Assembly (NCBI GenBank): GCA_022495995.1
Contig: JAFEMH010001468.1
Span: forward strand, 310,001-374,000
Reading direction: 5' to 3'
Source of the DNA: Adenophora triphylla var. japonica
Lineage: Eukaryota > Streptophyta > Magnoliopsida > Asterales > Campanulaceae
DNA length: 64,000 nucleotides
This document shows positions 35,592 through 47,787 of the stretch, in pieces. The first letter of the stretch is position 1; each line of letters begins with the position of its first letter. Made by a program: the position numbers and the translations under genes. The notes below the pieces were generated by a model. It made no database searches and was not told the origin of the DNA. It saw nothing but the letters and a program-made list of their open reading frames with translations.

Positions 35592-36060
35592 TGTGAAATT
35601 ACCCGATCCGAATACGCCCGAGCGCATCGGGGCTTGTTCCTTTTTGAAAGTTGAAAATGTTTAAAAGATTGAACGAATGAATTTAGTAAAAAAAAAAAAA
35701 AAAAGTTGTTACGCCGTTTTGTGAGCCCAAAATATTGATAAAAGGTTTTTAATGTATGATATTGAGTTCGTAGGTCACGTTACACTTCGGGAAAAGAATT
35801 TTTTGTGCTCACCCGAGACGTCTCATATTTATAAGACTTTCAAACATTTTTTGAAAGTTGTGTGTGTGTATGTTCTTAAAATCAAATAACTTTTTAGTTT
35901 AAAAGAAAAGGAGAAAACTGTTCAGTTTTAGAAAACTGTGTGCTTTGATAAAAAAGGGTTTTGAAACAAATCTGAAACTAGAAAAACTGAAAAAATTAAA
36001 CAAATATTTCAGCCTACAAACTGATCCGTACGGATCTGTGCCCCCATTACAAAGAGGTAC

Positions 36061-37659
36061 TGATAAGTGGCTATTTTATAGTCATTTATAGTGTTCTATT
36101 TGCATCATTTTTCTTAAATTTTAGTTCAAATTAGTTTAATTTAGCATCTTTTATTTTATATTTTGGATTTTACGCTTGTTTGGCATGTTTGTGTGATTTT
36201 ACAGGAATTAGGTACATATTTTGAAGTATAAGGGGCTAAAGTAAAACATATGAAAATAGAGGGGTCAAAATTGAAGATTTCAGAAATCGCAAAGAAGCAG
36301 CTAGCAGCCCTCCTTGACTCGGCCGAGCAAAAGGAGGACAGATTGAAGAGTTGCTGGAAAACTGCTGCTCGGCCGAGCACCTTATATGCCTCGGCCGAGC
36401 ACCCCCCCCTGTTTAGCCAAAGGCTGTCTTTTTCCAAGAGATGCAACTTTTAGCCAAAATGGCTATAAATAGGACCCTTATATTCAGTGTTAATTATCCA
36501 GTCGTTGTCTCTCTTTTATAAGAATAAGTATTCTCTTCCCTTATTTATATTACTTCTTTTGTTATAATAATTCAAATGGCTAGTAAGTATTCCTCCAAAT
36601 CCTTGGGGTTGGAAACTCGGCAATCTTGTGGTCATCTTTATAATTCAGGCTTCTTCTCCATGTCAAATCAATTCTCTCCATATCATTCCTAATGCTTACA
36701 ATAGGGAGACGTCATTGGTTGTATAATCTTAGTTAATCAAGAGAAGAATCTTGATTTACGGAATCCTATGAATTGAACTAGGTTTCATTAATCACTAGTG
36801 TAGTTTAATGACCTAGGGATGATCCTTTAGTGGAGAATACGTGAGAATGACTTGAACTTAACGGATTTTGACTTATACGAAACCCTCGAGAGATAAGCCG
36901 GGCTGCCCGCATTACAGACGGGAATGCCTAAAACGGAATCACGAGAGATAGGTCGTGTTAGTCTTAAAATACATGTGCTAGGCCTTCACCGATAAGTAGT
37001 TAGCACAACTTATCGTATCGTCCTTGATTTATGACATTTTCATCTTAAAACAATTTATTCATATCATTCTTAAACGCCTACAAATATAAAGACATCCATA
37101 TCTGAACGAACCCTAGTTAATTGAGAGAAGGACCCCGGCGGAGAATCTCGGTTAGTGGAACCATATGAAGTAAACTGGGTTTCATTAATCACGTGAGTAG
37201 TTTAATGGCCTAGGGATGTTCTTTGAATGGAAAGTACGTAGATTTTATAAGCTTAATGGATTTTTACTAACTTATGGGTCATCGAGAGATAGGGCATAAT
37301 TAGTGAAGAATACATGTGCAAAGCCTTCGATTGACAAGTAATGCACAATTTAGCGTATCATCCTTGTTATTTTGATGAAAACTTTGATATAAAGCATGAT
37401 TACTTGATGAGTGTATGTTGTTCGAATTCCAATCCCGAGAATACTTTTATTATAAGTTAGAGTAGTTTGTGTATGTTTATAGTATTCATAAACTAAAACA
37501 TATTTCTCCCAATCATATTATTTATATATTTTTATAAAAACAAGTATCATACAAAGTAAACCCTTTCTCTATGGGATCGACCCGTACTTGTACCTGCTAT
37601 ACTATATATAACCCGTGCACTTGCGGTATAAAAAGAACCGTTAGGTTCTGAAACGAACA
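36061..37659 (+). repeat. LTR copy 1
   Basis: Starts TGATAAGTGG, ends ACGAACA. The TATA box CTATAAATAG is at 36463-36472. Palindromes of the TGCTCGGCCGAGCA type lie at 36315-36329, 36366-36379 and 36389-36402. Compared with copy 2 it lacks about 170 bp after TTATCCAG near 36500, a deletion bounded by a short CCAG match. Confidence 0.85.
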
Positions 37660-37665
37660 AGTTTT

Positions 37666-37683
37666 TGGTGCCGTTGCCGGGGA
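37666..37683 (+). promoter_or_regulatory. Primer-binding site, tRNA-Asp type
   Basis: TGGTGCCGTTGCCGGGGA lies just after the LTR end. It differs by one base from TGGCGCCGTTGCCGGGGA, the complement (from memory) of the plant tRNA-Asp 3' end used by Athila-type gypsy elements. The second unit has the same site near 40863-40880 with further changes. Confidence 0.75.
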
Positions 37684-37798
37684 CAACGGTTTACATTTTG
37701 ATATTTGTCTTTATATTTTTTATTTATATATTATTCTTTATTATTATTATGTTATGTACTAATTTTGTTTTGCAGGTATATAAAAAAATTACAGGAAG

Positions 37799-37905
37799 TG
37801 CTCGAGCGAGCACCTCATATGACTCGGTCGAGCAAGACAGAACAGAAGATACATCAAACTGGAGCCATGTGCTCGACCGAGGCAAGGCTCATGCTCGACC
37901 GAGCA
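37799..37905. repeat. Leader palindrome cluster
   Basis: TGCTCGAGCGAGCA, GACTCGGTCGAGCA, TGCTCGACCGAGG and TGCTCGACCGAGCA lie 130-240 nt after the primer-binding site. They repeat the palindrome found upstream of the LTR TATA box, with a similar spacer (CACCTCATATGACTCGG against CACCTTATATGCCTCGG). The second unit keeps less diverged copies at 40997-41081. Confidence 0.8.
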
Positions 37906-39007
37906 AAGCATACCAGGAGAATTTTTTTTTCTGTAAGCTCATCTTTCTTTCCCCCACTCCATCCTTATCTTGTTTTGCATATTGTCTTTTAAATATTGAA
38001 GACATTGTTCATTTCAAGTGTGGGGGAGAATTCTTCATATTCGTTTTTTTATATTAGCTTATTTTCAGTCAAAAAAAAAATTCTAAAATTTTCTCCCTTT
38101 GATGATAAGATGTTCTAAGCATTAAAGCTTATTTAGTTGTCTTTAAAATCGATTTCTATCCCTTGATTCATATATTTTCAAAAATTTGAAAACATTCCAT
38201 AGAAATCGAATTTAAGGGTATATTGGGAGGTAGATAAAATAATTATAAATTAATATAGTATAAATAAAATTGCTCTAAAAGCATTGTTTTGTGAAAATTT
38301 TGGAGCATTGGATACTAATCATTATTTTTAAAGATTATTTTTGCACTTCGAAACTTTCATTTTTGAAATTCATTTTCGAAAGACACTCATCTCTTTATGC
38401 ACCTTTTTGGATCACTTTTTACCTCCATTCCATCTTCAAGGCTAGTGAAGCATAAAAATGAACACACCTTGCTTCAATAAACTTTTCCACTCAAAAATCA
38501 AAATGAATAAATCATTATTAGAGTGAGAAAATAAAAGGCAAGATGTGATGACATTTCAAAAACTTATATCTTCTTTTATGAATATTACTTGAAATGCTAG
38601 CCTTGACCCCTTTCATTAACACGTCCATTAACACGTCCATCAATTGTGATTCAAAATGTTGTGCTAAAATCTTTAAAGTGTCTTTCTAAAGTGAAATCAT
38701 CATTTTAAGTCCTTAAACTTGCATAACAAATCTTTTCTCATTTTAAAAATCTTTTTCAATTCAAGCATCTTCGTTTCCAAAATTTTGCTTAGAAAAAACA
38801 TTTAATTTTATACAAAGTTAATTTTTAGTTTTTTTATCTAGACTCCAATATGCTTTAGAGATCTTTGTTTTAGAAAATACTTTCAAATTTTGGATGATAT
38901 GAATCAATGTTGAAAATCATTTTAAGGCAACATCTTTGACAACACATCATATCTTAAAGGGAGCCACTTGTTTATCTTTATTGTTTTAATCTTTCTTTTT
39001 AGTCATT

Positions 39008-39043
<36 letters not shown>

Positions 39044-39096
39044 ATTTTTAATTCAAGACTTGCTTGGGGACAAGCAAGGTTTAAGTGTGGGGTAGT

Positions 39097-40856
39097 TGAT
39101 AAGTGGCTATTTTATAGTCATTTATAGTGTTTTATTTGCATCATTTTCCTTAAATTTTAGTTCAAATTAGTTTAATTTAGCTTCTTTTATTTTATATTTT
39201 GGGTTTTATGCTTGTTTGGTATGTTTGTGTGATTTTACAGGGATTAGGTACATATACTGAAGTATAAGGGGCTAAAGTAAAACATATGGAAATAGAGGGG
39301 TCAAAATTGAAGATTTCAGAAATCACCCAAGAGCAGCTGCTGCTCGGCCGAGCAGTCCCTTGACTCGGCCGAGCAAAAGGAGGACAGATTGAAGAGTTGC
39401 TGGAAAATTGCTGCTTGGCCGAGCACCTTATATGCCTCGACCGAGCACCCCCCCCCTGTTCAGCCAAAAGCTGTCTTTTTCCAAGAGATGCAACCTTTAG
39501 CCAAAATGACTATAAATAGGACCCTTGTATTCAGTGTTAATTATCCAGATGGATCCGAAAATATCCAGAAAAGGATCAGAATATACTTAGAATTCATAAC
39601 AAAATACTCTAGCATTATTATACACAATACTTAAAGATTCATCAAATGTTCTCAAGAGTTCTTGTACACTTTTAAGATTGTGAATGCAATACATTATGGA
39701 AGATTTCTCTCCAGCCGTTGTCTCTCTTTTATAAGAATAAGTATTCCCTTCTCTTATTTATATTACTTCTTTTGTTATAATAATTCCAACGGTTAGTAAG
39801 TATTCCTCCAAATCCTTGGGGTTGGAAACTTGGCAATCTTGTGCTCATATTTATAATCCATGCTTCTTCTCCATGTCAAATCAATTCTCTCCATATAATG
39901 CTTAATACTTACAATAGGAGACATCCTTGATTGTATAATCTTAGTTAATCAAGAGAAGAATCTTGATTAGCGAAATCCTATGAATTGAAATAGGCTTCAT
40001 TAATCACTAGTGTAGTTTAATGACCTAGGGATGATCCTTTAGTGGAGAATACATGAGAATGACTTGAACTTATACGGAACCCTCGAGAGATAAGCCGGGC
40101 TGCCCGCGTGACAGGTGGGAATGCCTAAAACGAAATCACGAGAGATAGGCCGTGTTAGTCTTAAAATACATGTGCTAGGCCTTCACCTATAAGTAGTTAG
40201 CACAACTTAGCGTAATATCCTTGATTTATGACATTTTCATCTTAAAACAACTTCTTCATATCATTCTTAAACACCTACAAATATAAAGACATACATATCT
40301 GAACGAACCCTAGTTAATTGAGAGAAGGACCCCGACGGAGAATCTCAGTTAGCTGAACCATATGAAGTAAACTGGGTTTCATTAATCATGAGAGTAGTTT
40401 AATGGCCTAGGGATGTTCTTTGAATGGAAAGTACGTAGATTTTATAAGCTTAATGGATTTTTACTAACTTATGGGTCATCAAGAAATATGGCATAATTAG
40501 TGAAGAATACATGTGCAAAGCATTCGATCGACAAGTAATGCACAATTTAGCGTACCATCTTGTTATTTTGATGAAAACTTTGATATAAAGCATGATTACT
40601 TGATGAATGTATGTTGTTCGAATTCCAATCCCGAGAATACTTTTATTATAAGTTAGAGTAGTTTGTGTATGTTTACAGTATTTTCATAAACTAAAACATA
40701 TTTTTCCCAATCATATTATTTGTATATTTTATAAATACAAGTATCATACAAAGTAAACCATGTCTCTGTAGGATCGACCCGTACTAACACCTGCTATACT
40801 ATATATAACCCGTGCACTTGCGGTATAAAAAGAACCGTTAGGTTCTGAAACGAACA
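39097..40856 (+). repeat. LTR copy 2
   Basis: The longest copy (1760 bp), TGATAAGTGG to ACGAACA. TATA box at 39510-39519. Palindromes at 39341-39354, 39362-39375, 39412-39425 and 39432-39446. It is preceded by the polypurine phrase AAGTGTGGGGTAGT and followed by the second, degraded primer-binding site. Confidence 0.85.
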
Positions 40857-41174
40857 AGTTTTTGGCACCGTTGTCGGGGACAACGGTTTACATTTTGATA
40901 TTTGTCTTTATATTTTTTATTTTTATATTATTCTTTATTACTTTTATGTTATGTACTAATTTCGTTTTGTAGGTATATAAAAAAAAATACAGGAAGTGCT
41001 CGGCCAAGCACCTCATATAACTCGGCCGAGCAAGACACAATAGAAGATACATCAAACTGGAGCCATATGCTCGGCCGAGCAAAGCACACCAGGAGAATTT
41101 TTTTTTTCTGTAAGCTCATCCTTCTTTCCCCTACTCCATCCTTATCTTGTTTTGCATATTGTCCTTGAAACATT

Positions 41175-41763
41175 GAGGACAATGTTCAATTAAAGTGTGG
41201 GGGAGGATTCTTCATATTCGTTTTTTTATATTAGTTTATTTTCAGTAAAAAAAAAAATCTAAATTTTTCTCCCTTCGATGATAAGATGTTCTAAGCATTG
41301 AAGCTTATTTAGTTGCCTTTAAAACCGATTTCTATCCCTTGATTCATATTTTTTCAAAAATTTGAAAACATTCCCTAGAAATCGAATTTAAGGGTATATT
41401 GGGAGATAGATAAAATAATTATAAATTAATATAGTATAAATAAAATTACTCTAAAAGCATTGTTTTGTGAGGACAATGTTCAATTAAAGTGTGGGGGAGG
41501 ATTCTTCATATTCGTTTTTTTATATTAGTTTATTTTCAGTCAAAAAAAAATCAAAATTTTTCTCCCTTCGATGATAAGATGTTCTAAGCATTAAAGCTTA
41601 TTTAGTTGCCTTTAAAACCGATTTCTATCCCTTGATTCATATTTTTTCAAAAATTTGAAAACATTCCCTAGAAATCGAATTTAAGGGTATATTGGGAGAT
41701 AGATAAAATAATTATAAATTAATATAGTATAAATAAAATTACTCTAAAAGCATTGTTTTGTGA
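41175..41763. repeat. 294-bp tandem duplication in the second internal region
   Basis: The phrase GAGGACAATGTTCAATTAAA starts at 41175 and again at 41469, and the sequence up to GCATTGTTTTGTGA is repeated with few differences. The first internal region (37660-39096) has a single copy. Confidence 0.85.
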
Positions 41764-42032
41764 AAATTTTGGAGTATTGGATACTAATCATTATTTTTAA
41801 AGGATTATTTTTGTGCTTCGGGACTTTCATTTTTGAAATTCATTTTCGAAAGGCACTCATCCCTTTATGCACCTTTTTGGATCACTTTTTACCTCCATTC
41901 CATCTTCAAGGCTAGTGAATCATAAAAATGAACACACCTTGCTTCAATAAACTTCTCCACTCAAAAATCAAAATGAATAAATCATTATTAGAGTAAAAAA
42001 ATAAAAGGCAAGATGTGATGACATTTCAAAAA

Positions 42033-42442
42033 CTTAATGGATTTTTACTAACTTATAGGTCATCGAGAGATAGGGAATAATTAATGAAGAATACATGTGC
42101 AAAGCCTTCGATTGACAAGTAATGCACAATTTAGTGTACCATCCTTGTTATTTTGATGAAAACTTTCATATAAAGCATGATTACTTGATGAATGTATGTT
42201 GTTCGAATTCCAATCCCGAGAATACTTTTATTATAAGTTAGAGTAGTTTGTGTATGTTTATAATATTTTCATAAACTAAAACATATTTCTCCCAATCATA
42301 TTATTTATATATATTTATAAAAACAAATATCATACAAAGTAAACCTTGTCCATGTGGGATCGACCCGTACTTGCACCTGCTATACTATACATAACCCATG
42401 CACTTGCAGTAAAAAAAGAACCGTTAGGTTCTGAATCGAACA
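42033..42442 (+). repeat. LTR copy 3, 3' fragment
   Basis: From CTTAATGGATTTTTACTAAC to GAATCGAACA this matches the last 400 bp of the other LTRs. Its left edge joins internal sequence at AAACTTA/GCTTAATGG, a 4-base microhomology, so the 3' LTR lost its first 1.2-1.3 kb by deletion. Confidence 0.8.
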
Positions 42443-43984
42443 GGTACGTACGGATAACCATGTGCATTAAACTGTTTTTCTGCATCTTATTTAATTTCTG
42501 ATGTTACCTTGATTGGACTTTTAAGAAGAAAATGTTACAGCTTCTAAATTGTGCAGGAAATTGATTATAAAATCAAAAAAAAAAAAAAAAGCAAATGTCC
42601 AATCTTATGGTGGTTTTGAACTTTTCTTGAGAGACAACAATGGAGATTATTTGATTCAAGTAAAGAAATGAGAAATCTTTGAAGGTTTAGACTTGAACTT
42701 TTATCACATTTTAGGAAGAAAGTGAAAAAAATGAAGTTACATCAACATTGTGACAATAATCCCTAGAACCACATCTTTAACATAAGTGATGAGTTCATCC
42801 TTGTATATTAATGTTACTTGTATCATAGTAACTTAAAAGAAAAATAGATCAAAAGATGATATTAGAAAGTAAATACATTTGAAAGTAAATAATGCAAAGA
42901 TAATACATGAAATATAAACAAACCACTATCTCCATTATACCTCCATTGTTAAGCATATTGTGCATATAAAATCTTGTAGGATCATTTAGATGGTTTGGAT
43001 TTACAATATACAAAACAAGTAAAGACTAAATTATAAATGGCAGATTCAACAACAATGATTCATAATAGATTAAAAGAGTGCAAAATGAAAAATTAAAGTG
43101 TTGTTATGGTTTTGAAGGAGATCTCACCAATATTGATTCTTTTCTATCTTTCTAGGGTTTGATTTTGTTGGGAAAGTGTTTGATTTGCATAATATGATTA
43201 AGAAGGAGAGAATTTTCCTATCACTTAGGTAGAATGTCCCATAATGCTCACTCTTCTCAGTTTTTTCTTGTCCCAGATCAAGGAGCAATAGGGCTGTATT
43301 TATAGACTATGGAATGACAAAGAGGTCCGTACGGAATTCCTTTGCCTTTTGCAAGGTGATCCGTGTGGACCAAGATGTAAAGTCAATATTTTTTTACTTT
43401 TGTTATTCCTGCAAGTTCCTTCTGATGTTTTTAAAGTACAAAAGGTCCTTCCTTTCCTTGTTTGGTCAATTTAATGCTCGGGAAGTTACGGGACTTTGTG
43501 ATTATGGATAAGCTAACCCTCGGTGTCCTTCTCGCATGCTCGAATGGATAGCGATCCAGATTGGGGTACTTACAGAAGTCCCTCGGCGATGTCACATACG
43601 AAGGAAGTGGGGTCATCGATAAAAATAAGAATCCCGATCTGGATCGCTCGTCGAGTGGGAGAGATAAATGATCGAGTCGGTCGGACGGCTGGACCCTTTG
43701 ATAGCATTCCTATGTATCCCGAGTGGGAATCAAGACAGTCGTAGTTTGAGTTTGAGGAAAATTTGGAGGGGCCTCAACCTGTGGGGAATGATTTGGGGGT
43801 ATTCGTCCAAAGTGAGACAGTTTAGAGGCATCTGTACCTAAGTTGAGAATGATTTGGAGGGGTCTCGGCCTGAGTGGGACTATTTATTTTGTGTAGGCGT
43901 CAAGAACCTAACGAGATTCAATGGACTCGGGGGCGTTAGTGATTTCTTGGTTGTAAATACTTTTTCCACTCAGTTTGAGAGAAA

Positions 43985-46900
43985 TTTGGGCTTATGATGA
44001 CGGCTAAGGAAAGGTTCGGGCTTACGATAACGGTCGAAAATAGGTTTGGTCTTACGATGACGGTCGAAGAAAGGTATTCGGGCTTATGATGACGGCTGAA
44101 GAAAGGTTCGTGCTTAAAATGACGGCCGAAGAAAGGTATTCGGGCTTACGATGACGGCCGAAGAAAGGTATTCGGGCTTACGATGACAGCCGAAGAAAGG
44201 TATTCGGGCTTACGATAACAGTCAAAAAGAGGTTCGGGATTACAATGACGATCGAAAAAAGGTATTTGGGCTTACGATAACGGCCGAAGAAACGTATTTG
44301 GGCTTACGATGATGGCCGAATAAAGGTATTCGGGCTTACTATAATGGCCGAATAAAGGTATTCGGGCTTACGATAACGGCCGAAGAAAGTTATTCGGGCT
44401 TACGATGACTGCCGAAGAAAGGTATTCGGGCTTATGATTACGACCGAAGAAATGTATTCGGGCTTACGATGACGGCCGAAGAAAGGTATTTGAGCTTACG
44501 ATGACGGCCGAAAAAAAGTATTCGGGATTACGATGATGGCCGAAGAAAGGTATTCGGGCTTACGATTACTTCCGAAGAAAGGTATTCAGGCTTACAATAA
44601 CGAACGAAGAAAGGTATTCGGGCTTACGATGACGCCCGAATAAAGATATTCGGGTTTACGATAATGGCCGAAAAGAGGTTTGGGCTTACGATTACGGCCG
44701 AATAAAGCTATTCGGGCTTACGATGATGACTGAAGAAAGGTATTCGGGCTTACGGTAACGGCCGAAGAAAGGTAATTGGGCTTACGATGACGTTCGAAAA
44801 ACGGTATTCGGGCTTACACTGACGGCCGAATAAAGGTATTCGGGATTACGATGTCGACTGTAGAGAAGTTCGGTCTTACGATGATGGTCGAAAATAGGTA
44901 TTCAGGCTTACGATGATGACCGAAGGAAGGTATTTAGGGTTACGATGACGGACGAAGAAAGGTATTCGGGCTTACGATAACTGCCGAAGAAAGGAATTTG
45001 GACTTACGATGATGGTCGAAGAAAGGTATTTGGGTTTACGATTACGCCCAAAAAAAGGTATTCGGGCTTACGATGACAGCCGAACAAAGGTATTCGGGCT
45101 TACGATTACGGCCGAAAAGCGGTTGGGGCTTAAGATGACGACCGAAAAAGGAATTTGGGCTTACGATGATGACCGAAAAAGGGTATTCAAGCTTACGATG
45201 ACGGCCAAAGAAATGTATTTGGGATTACGATGACGGCCGAAGAAAGGTATTCGGGCTTACGATGACTGCTGAAGAAAGGTATTCGGGCTTACGATGACGA
45301 CCGAAAAGAGGTTCGGGCTTACGATGACGACCGAAAAGAGGTTCGGGCTTATGATGACGCCCGAAGAAAGGTATTCAGGCATACGATGACGGCCGAAAAA
45401 AGGTATTCAGGCTTACACTGATGGCCGAAGAAAGGTATTCGGGGTTTCGATGACGGCCGAAGAGAGGTTCGGGCTTACGATGATGGCCAAAAAAAGGTAT
45501 TTGGACTTACGATGATGGCCGAAAAAAGGTATTCGGGTTTACAATAATGGCTGAAGAAAGGTATTTGGGTTTACGATGACGGCCGAAAAGAGGTTCGTGC
45601 TTAAGATGACGGCCGAAGAATGGTATTCGGGCTTACGATCACGGCCGAAAAGAGGTTCAGGATTACGATGACGGCCGAAAAAAGATATTCGGGCTTACGA
45701 TGACGGCCAAAGAAAGGTATTCGGGCTTATGATAACGGCCGAAGAAAGGTATTCGGGCTTACGATGACGGCCGAAAAAAGGTATTCGTTCTTACGATGAC
45801 AGCCGAAGAAAGGTATTCGGGCTTATGATGACAGCCGAATAAAGGTATTCGAGATTACGATAACTACCGAAGAAAGGTATTCGGGCTTACGATGACGGCC
45901 GAAGAAAGGTATTCGGGCTTACGGTAACGGCCGAAGAGGTATTCGTGCTTACGATAACGGTCGATAAAAGGTATTCGGACTTACGATGACGGCGGAAGAA
46001 AGGTATTCGGGCTTAGGATAACGGCCGAAGAAAGGTATTCGAACTTACGATTACGGCTGAAGAGAGGTTCGGGCTTACGATGATGGCCGAAAAAAGGTAT
46101 TCGGGCTTACGATAACGGCCGAAGAAAGATATTCGAGCTTAGATGATTGCCGAAGAAAGGTATTCGGGCTTACGATGACGGTCGTAAAGAGGCTCGGGCT
46201 TACGATGACGGCCGAAGAAAGGTATTCGGGCTTACGATGACGGCCAAAAAAAGGTATTCGGGCTTACGATGATGGCCAAAAAAAGGTATTCGAGCTTATG
46301 ACAACGGCCGAAGAAAGGTATTAGGGCTTACTATGACAGCCGAAAAGAGGTTTGGGCTTTCGATAACGGCCGAAGAAAGGAAATCGGGCTTACGATGACG
46401 ATCGAAAAGAGGTTCAGGCTTAAGGTATTCGGGCTTACGCTGACGGCCAAAGAAAGGTATTCGGGCTTACGATGACGGCCAAAGAAAGGTATTCGTGCTT
46501 ACGATGATGGTCGAAGAGAGGTTCGGTCTTATGATGACGGCCAAAAAAAAGGTATTCGGGCTTACGATGACGGCCGAAGAAAGGTATTCAGGCTTAAGAT
46601 GACGGCCGAAGAAAGGTATCCGGGCTTACGGTGACTGTCGAATAAAGGTATTCGGGTTTACGATGACGGCTGAAGAAATGTATTCGGGCTTATGATAACG
46701 CCCGAAGAAAGGTATTCGGTCTTACGATTACAGCCAAATAAAGGTATTCCGGCTTACGATAACGGCCGAAAAGAGGTTCGGGCTTACGATGACGACCGAA
46801 AAAAAGTATTCATGCTTACGATGACGAGCGTAAAAAGGTATTCGGGCTTACGATGACGGCCGAAGAAAGGTATTCGGGCTTACGATGATTTCCAAATAAA

Positions 46901-47787
46901 GTTATTCGGGCTTGCGATTACGGCCGAAGAAAGGTATTCGGGATTACGATGACGGCCGAAGAAAGGTATTCGGGTTTACGATGATGGTCGAAAAAAGATT
47001 CGGGCATACGATGATGACCGAAGATAGGTAATCGGGCTTACGATGACGACCGAAAACATGTTCGGGCTTACGATTACGGCCGAAAAAAGGTATTCGGCCT
47101 TACGATGTTGGCCGAGAAAAGGTATTCGGGCATATGCCAACAGCCGAAGAAAGGTTCGGGCTTACGATGACGGCCGAAAAAAGGTATTCATAAGAAAAAA
47201 GGTATTCGGGCTTACGATTACGGCCGAAGAGAGGTTCGGGCTTACGATTACGGCCGATAAAAGGTATTCGGGCTTACGATAATGGCCGAACAAAGGTATT
47301 CGGCTTACGATGACGGCCGAATAAAGGTATTCGGGCTGAGATGACTGCCGAAGAAAGGTATCCGGGCTTACAATGACGGGCGAAAAAAGGTTCGGGCTTA
47401 CGATGACGGCCGAAGAAAGGTATTTGGGCTTACGATGACGGCCGAAAAAAGGTATTCGGGTTTACGATGACAGCCGAAAAGGTATTCGGGCTTACAATCA
47501 CAACTGAATAAAGGTATTCGGGCTTACTATGACGGCCGAAAAGAGGTTCGGGCTTTCGAAGATGGCCGAAGAAAGGTAATCGGGCTTACGATGACGATCG
47601 AAAAGAGATTCGGGCTTACGATGATGGCTGAAGAAAGGTATTCGGGCTTACGATGACAGCCGAAAAAAGGTATTCGGGCTTACGCTGACAGCCGAAGAAA
47701 GGTATTCGGACTTACGATGACGGTCGAAGAAAGGTATTCGGGCTTACGATGACGGCCGAAGAGAGGTTCGAGCTTACGATGACGGTC
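43985..47787. repeat. Satellite A, about 32-bp unit, about 3.8 kb
   Basis: Roughly 115-120 copies of a unit read as GGTATTCGGGCTTACGATGA-CGGCCGAAGAAA (32 bp), with 30-bp variants (GAGGTTCGGG...) interspersed. Each unit contains the palindrome CGGCCG and the dyad TTCGG...CCGAA. Copies differ by many point changes. The array begins directly at the inner end of the left arm. Confidence 0.97.

Larger units (their letters stand above)
36061..42442 (+). mobile_element. Non-coding LTR element (LARD-like) with three LTR copies
   Basis: It begins TGATAAGTGGC and ends GAATCGAACA, and is flanked by the 5-bp direct repeat GGTAC (36056-36060 and 42443-42447), which proves a single insertion. Order: LTR 36061-37659; internal 37660-39096; LTR 39097-40856; internal 40857-42032; LTR 3' fragment 42033-42442. 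Such a tandem array usually comes from unequal recombination between LTRs. The internal parts hold a primer-binding site and a polypurine tract (AAGTGTGGGGTAGT at about 39083-39096) but no gag or pol, so it must depend on proteins from another element. Confidence 0.88.
35592..43984 (-). mobile_element. Left LTR-like arm of the 18.6-kb inverted structure (split by an insertion)
   Basis: After removing the 36061-42442 insertion this arm is about 2.0 kb and pairs, inverted, with 52184-54196. Its outer end, TGTGAAATTACCCGATCCG, matches the U5 end of the Tat LTR at 9894. It shares a GTTACGCCGTTTTGTGAGCC variant of the GTCGCCAC phrase. A TATA box (CTATAAATA on the minus strand, about 43297-43305) faces the outer end, so U3 lies toward the satellites and U5 toward 35592. 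Palindromes TCCGTACGGA lie at 43325-43334 (upstream of TATA) and 36025-36034 (downstream). No primer-binding site lies outside 35592, so it behaves like a solo LTR. No genes. Confidence 0.65.
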
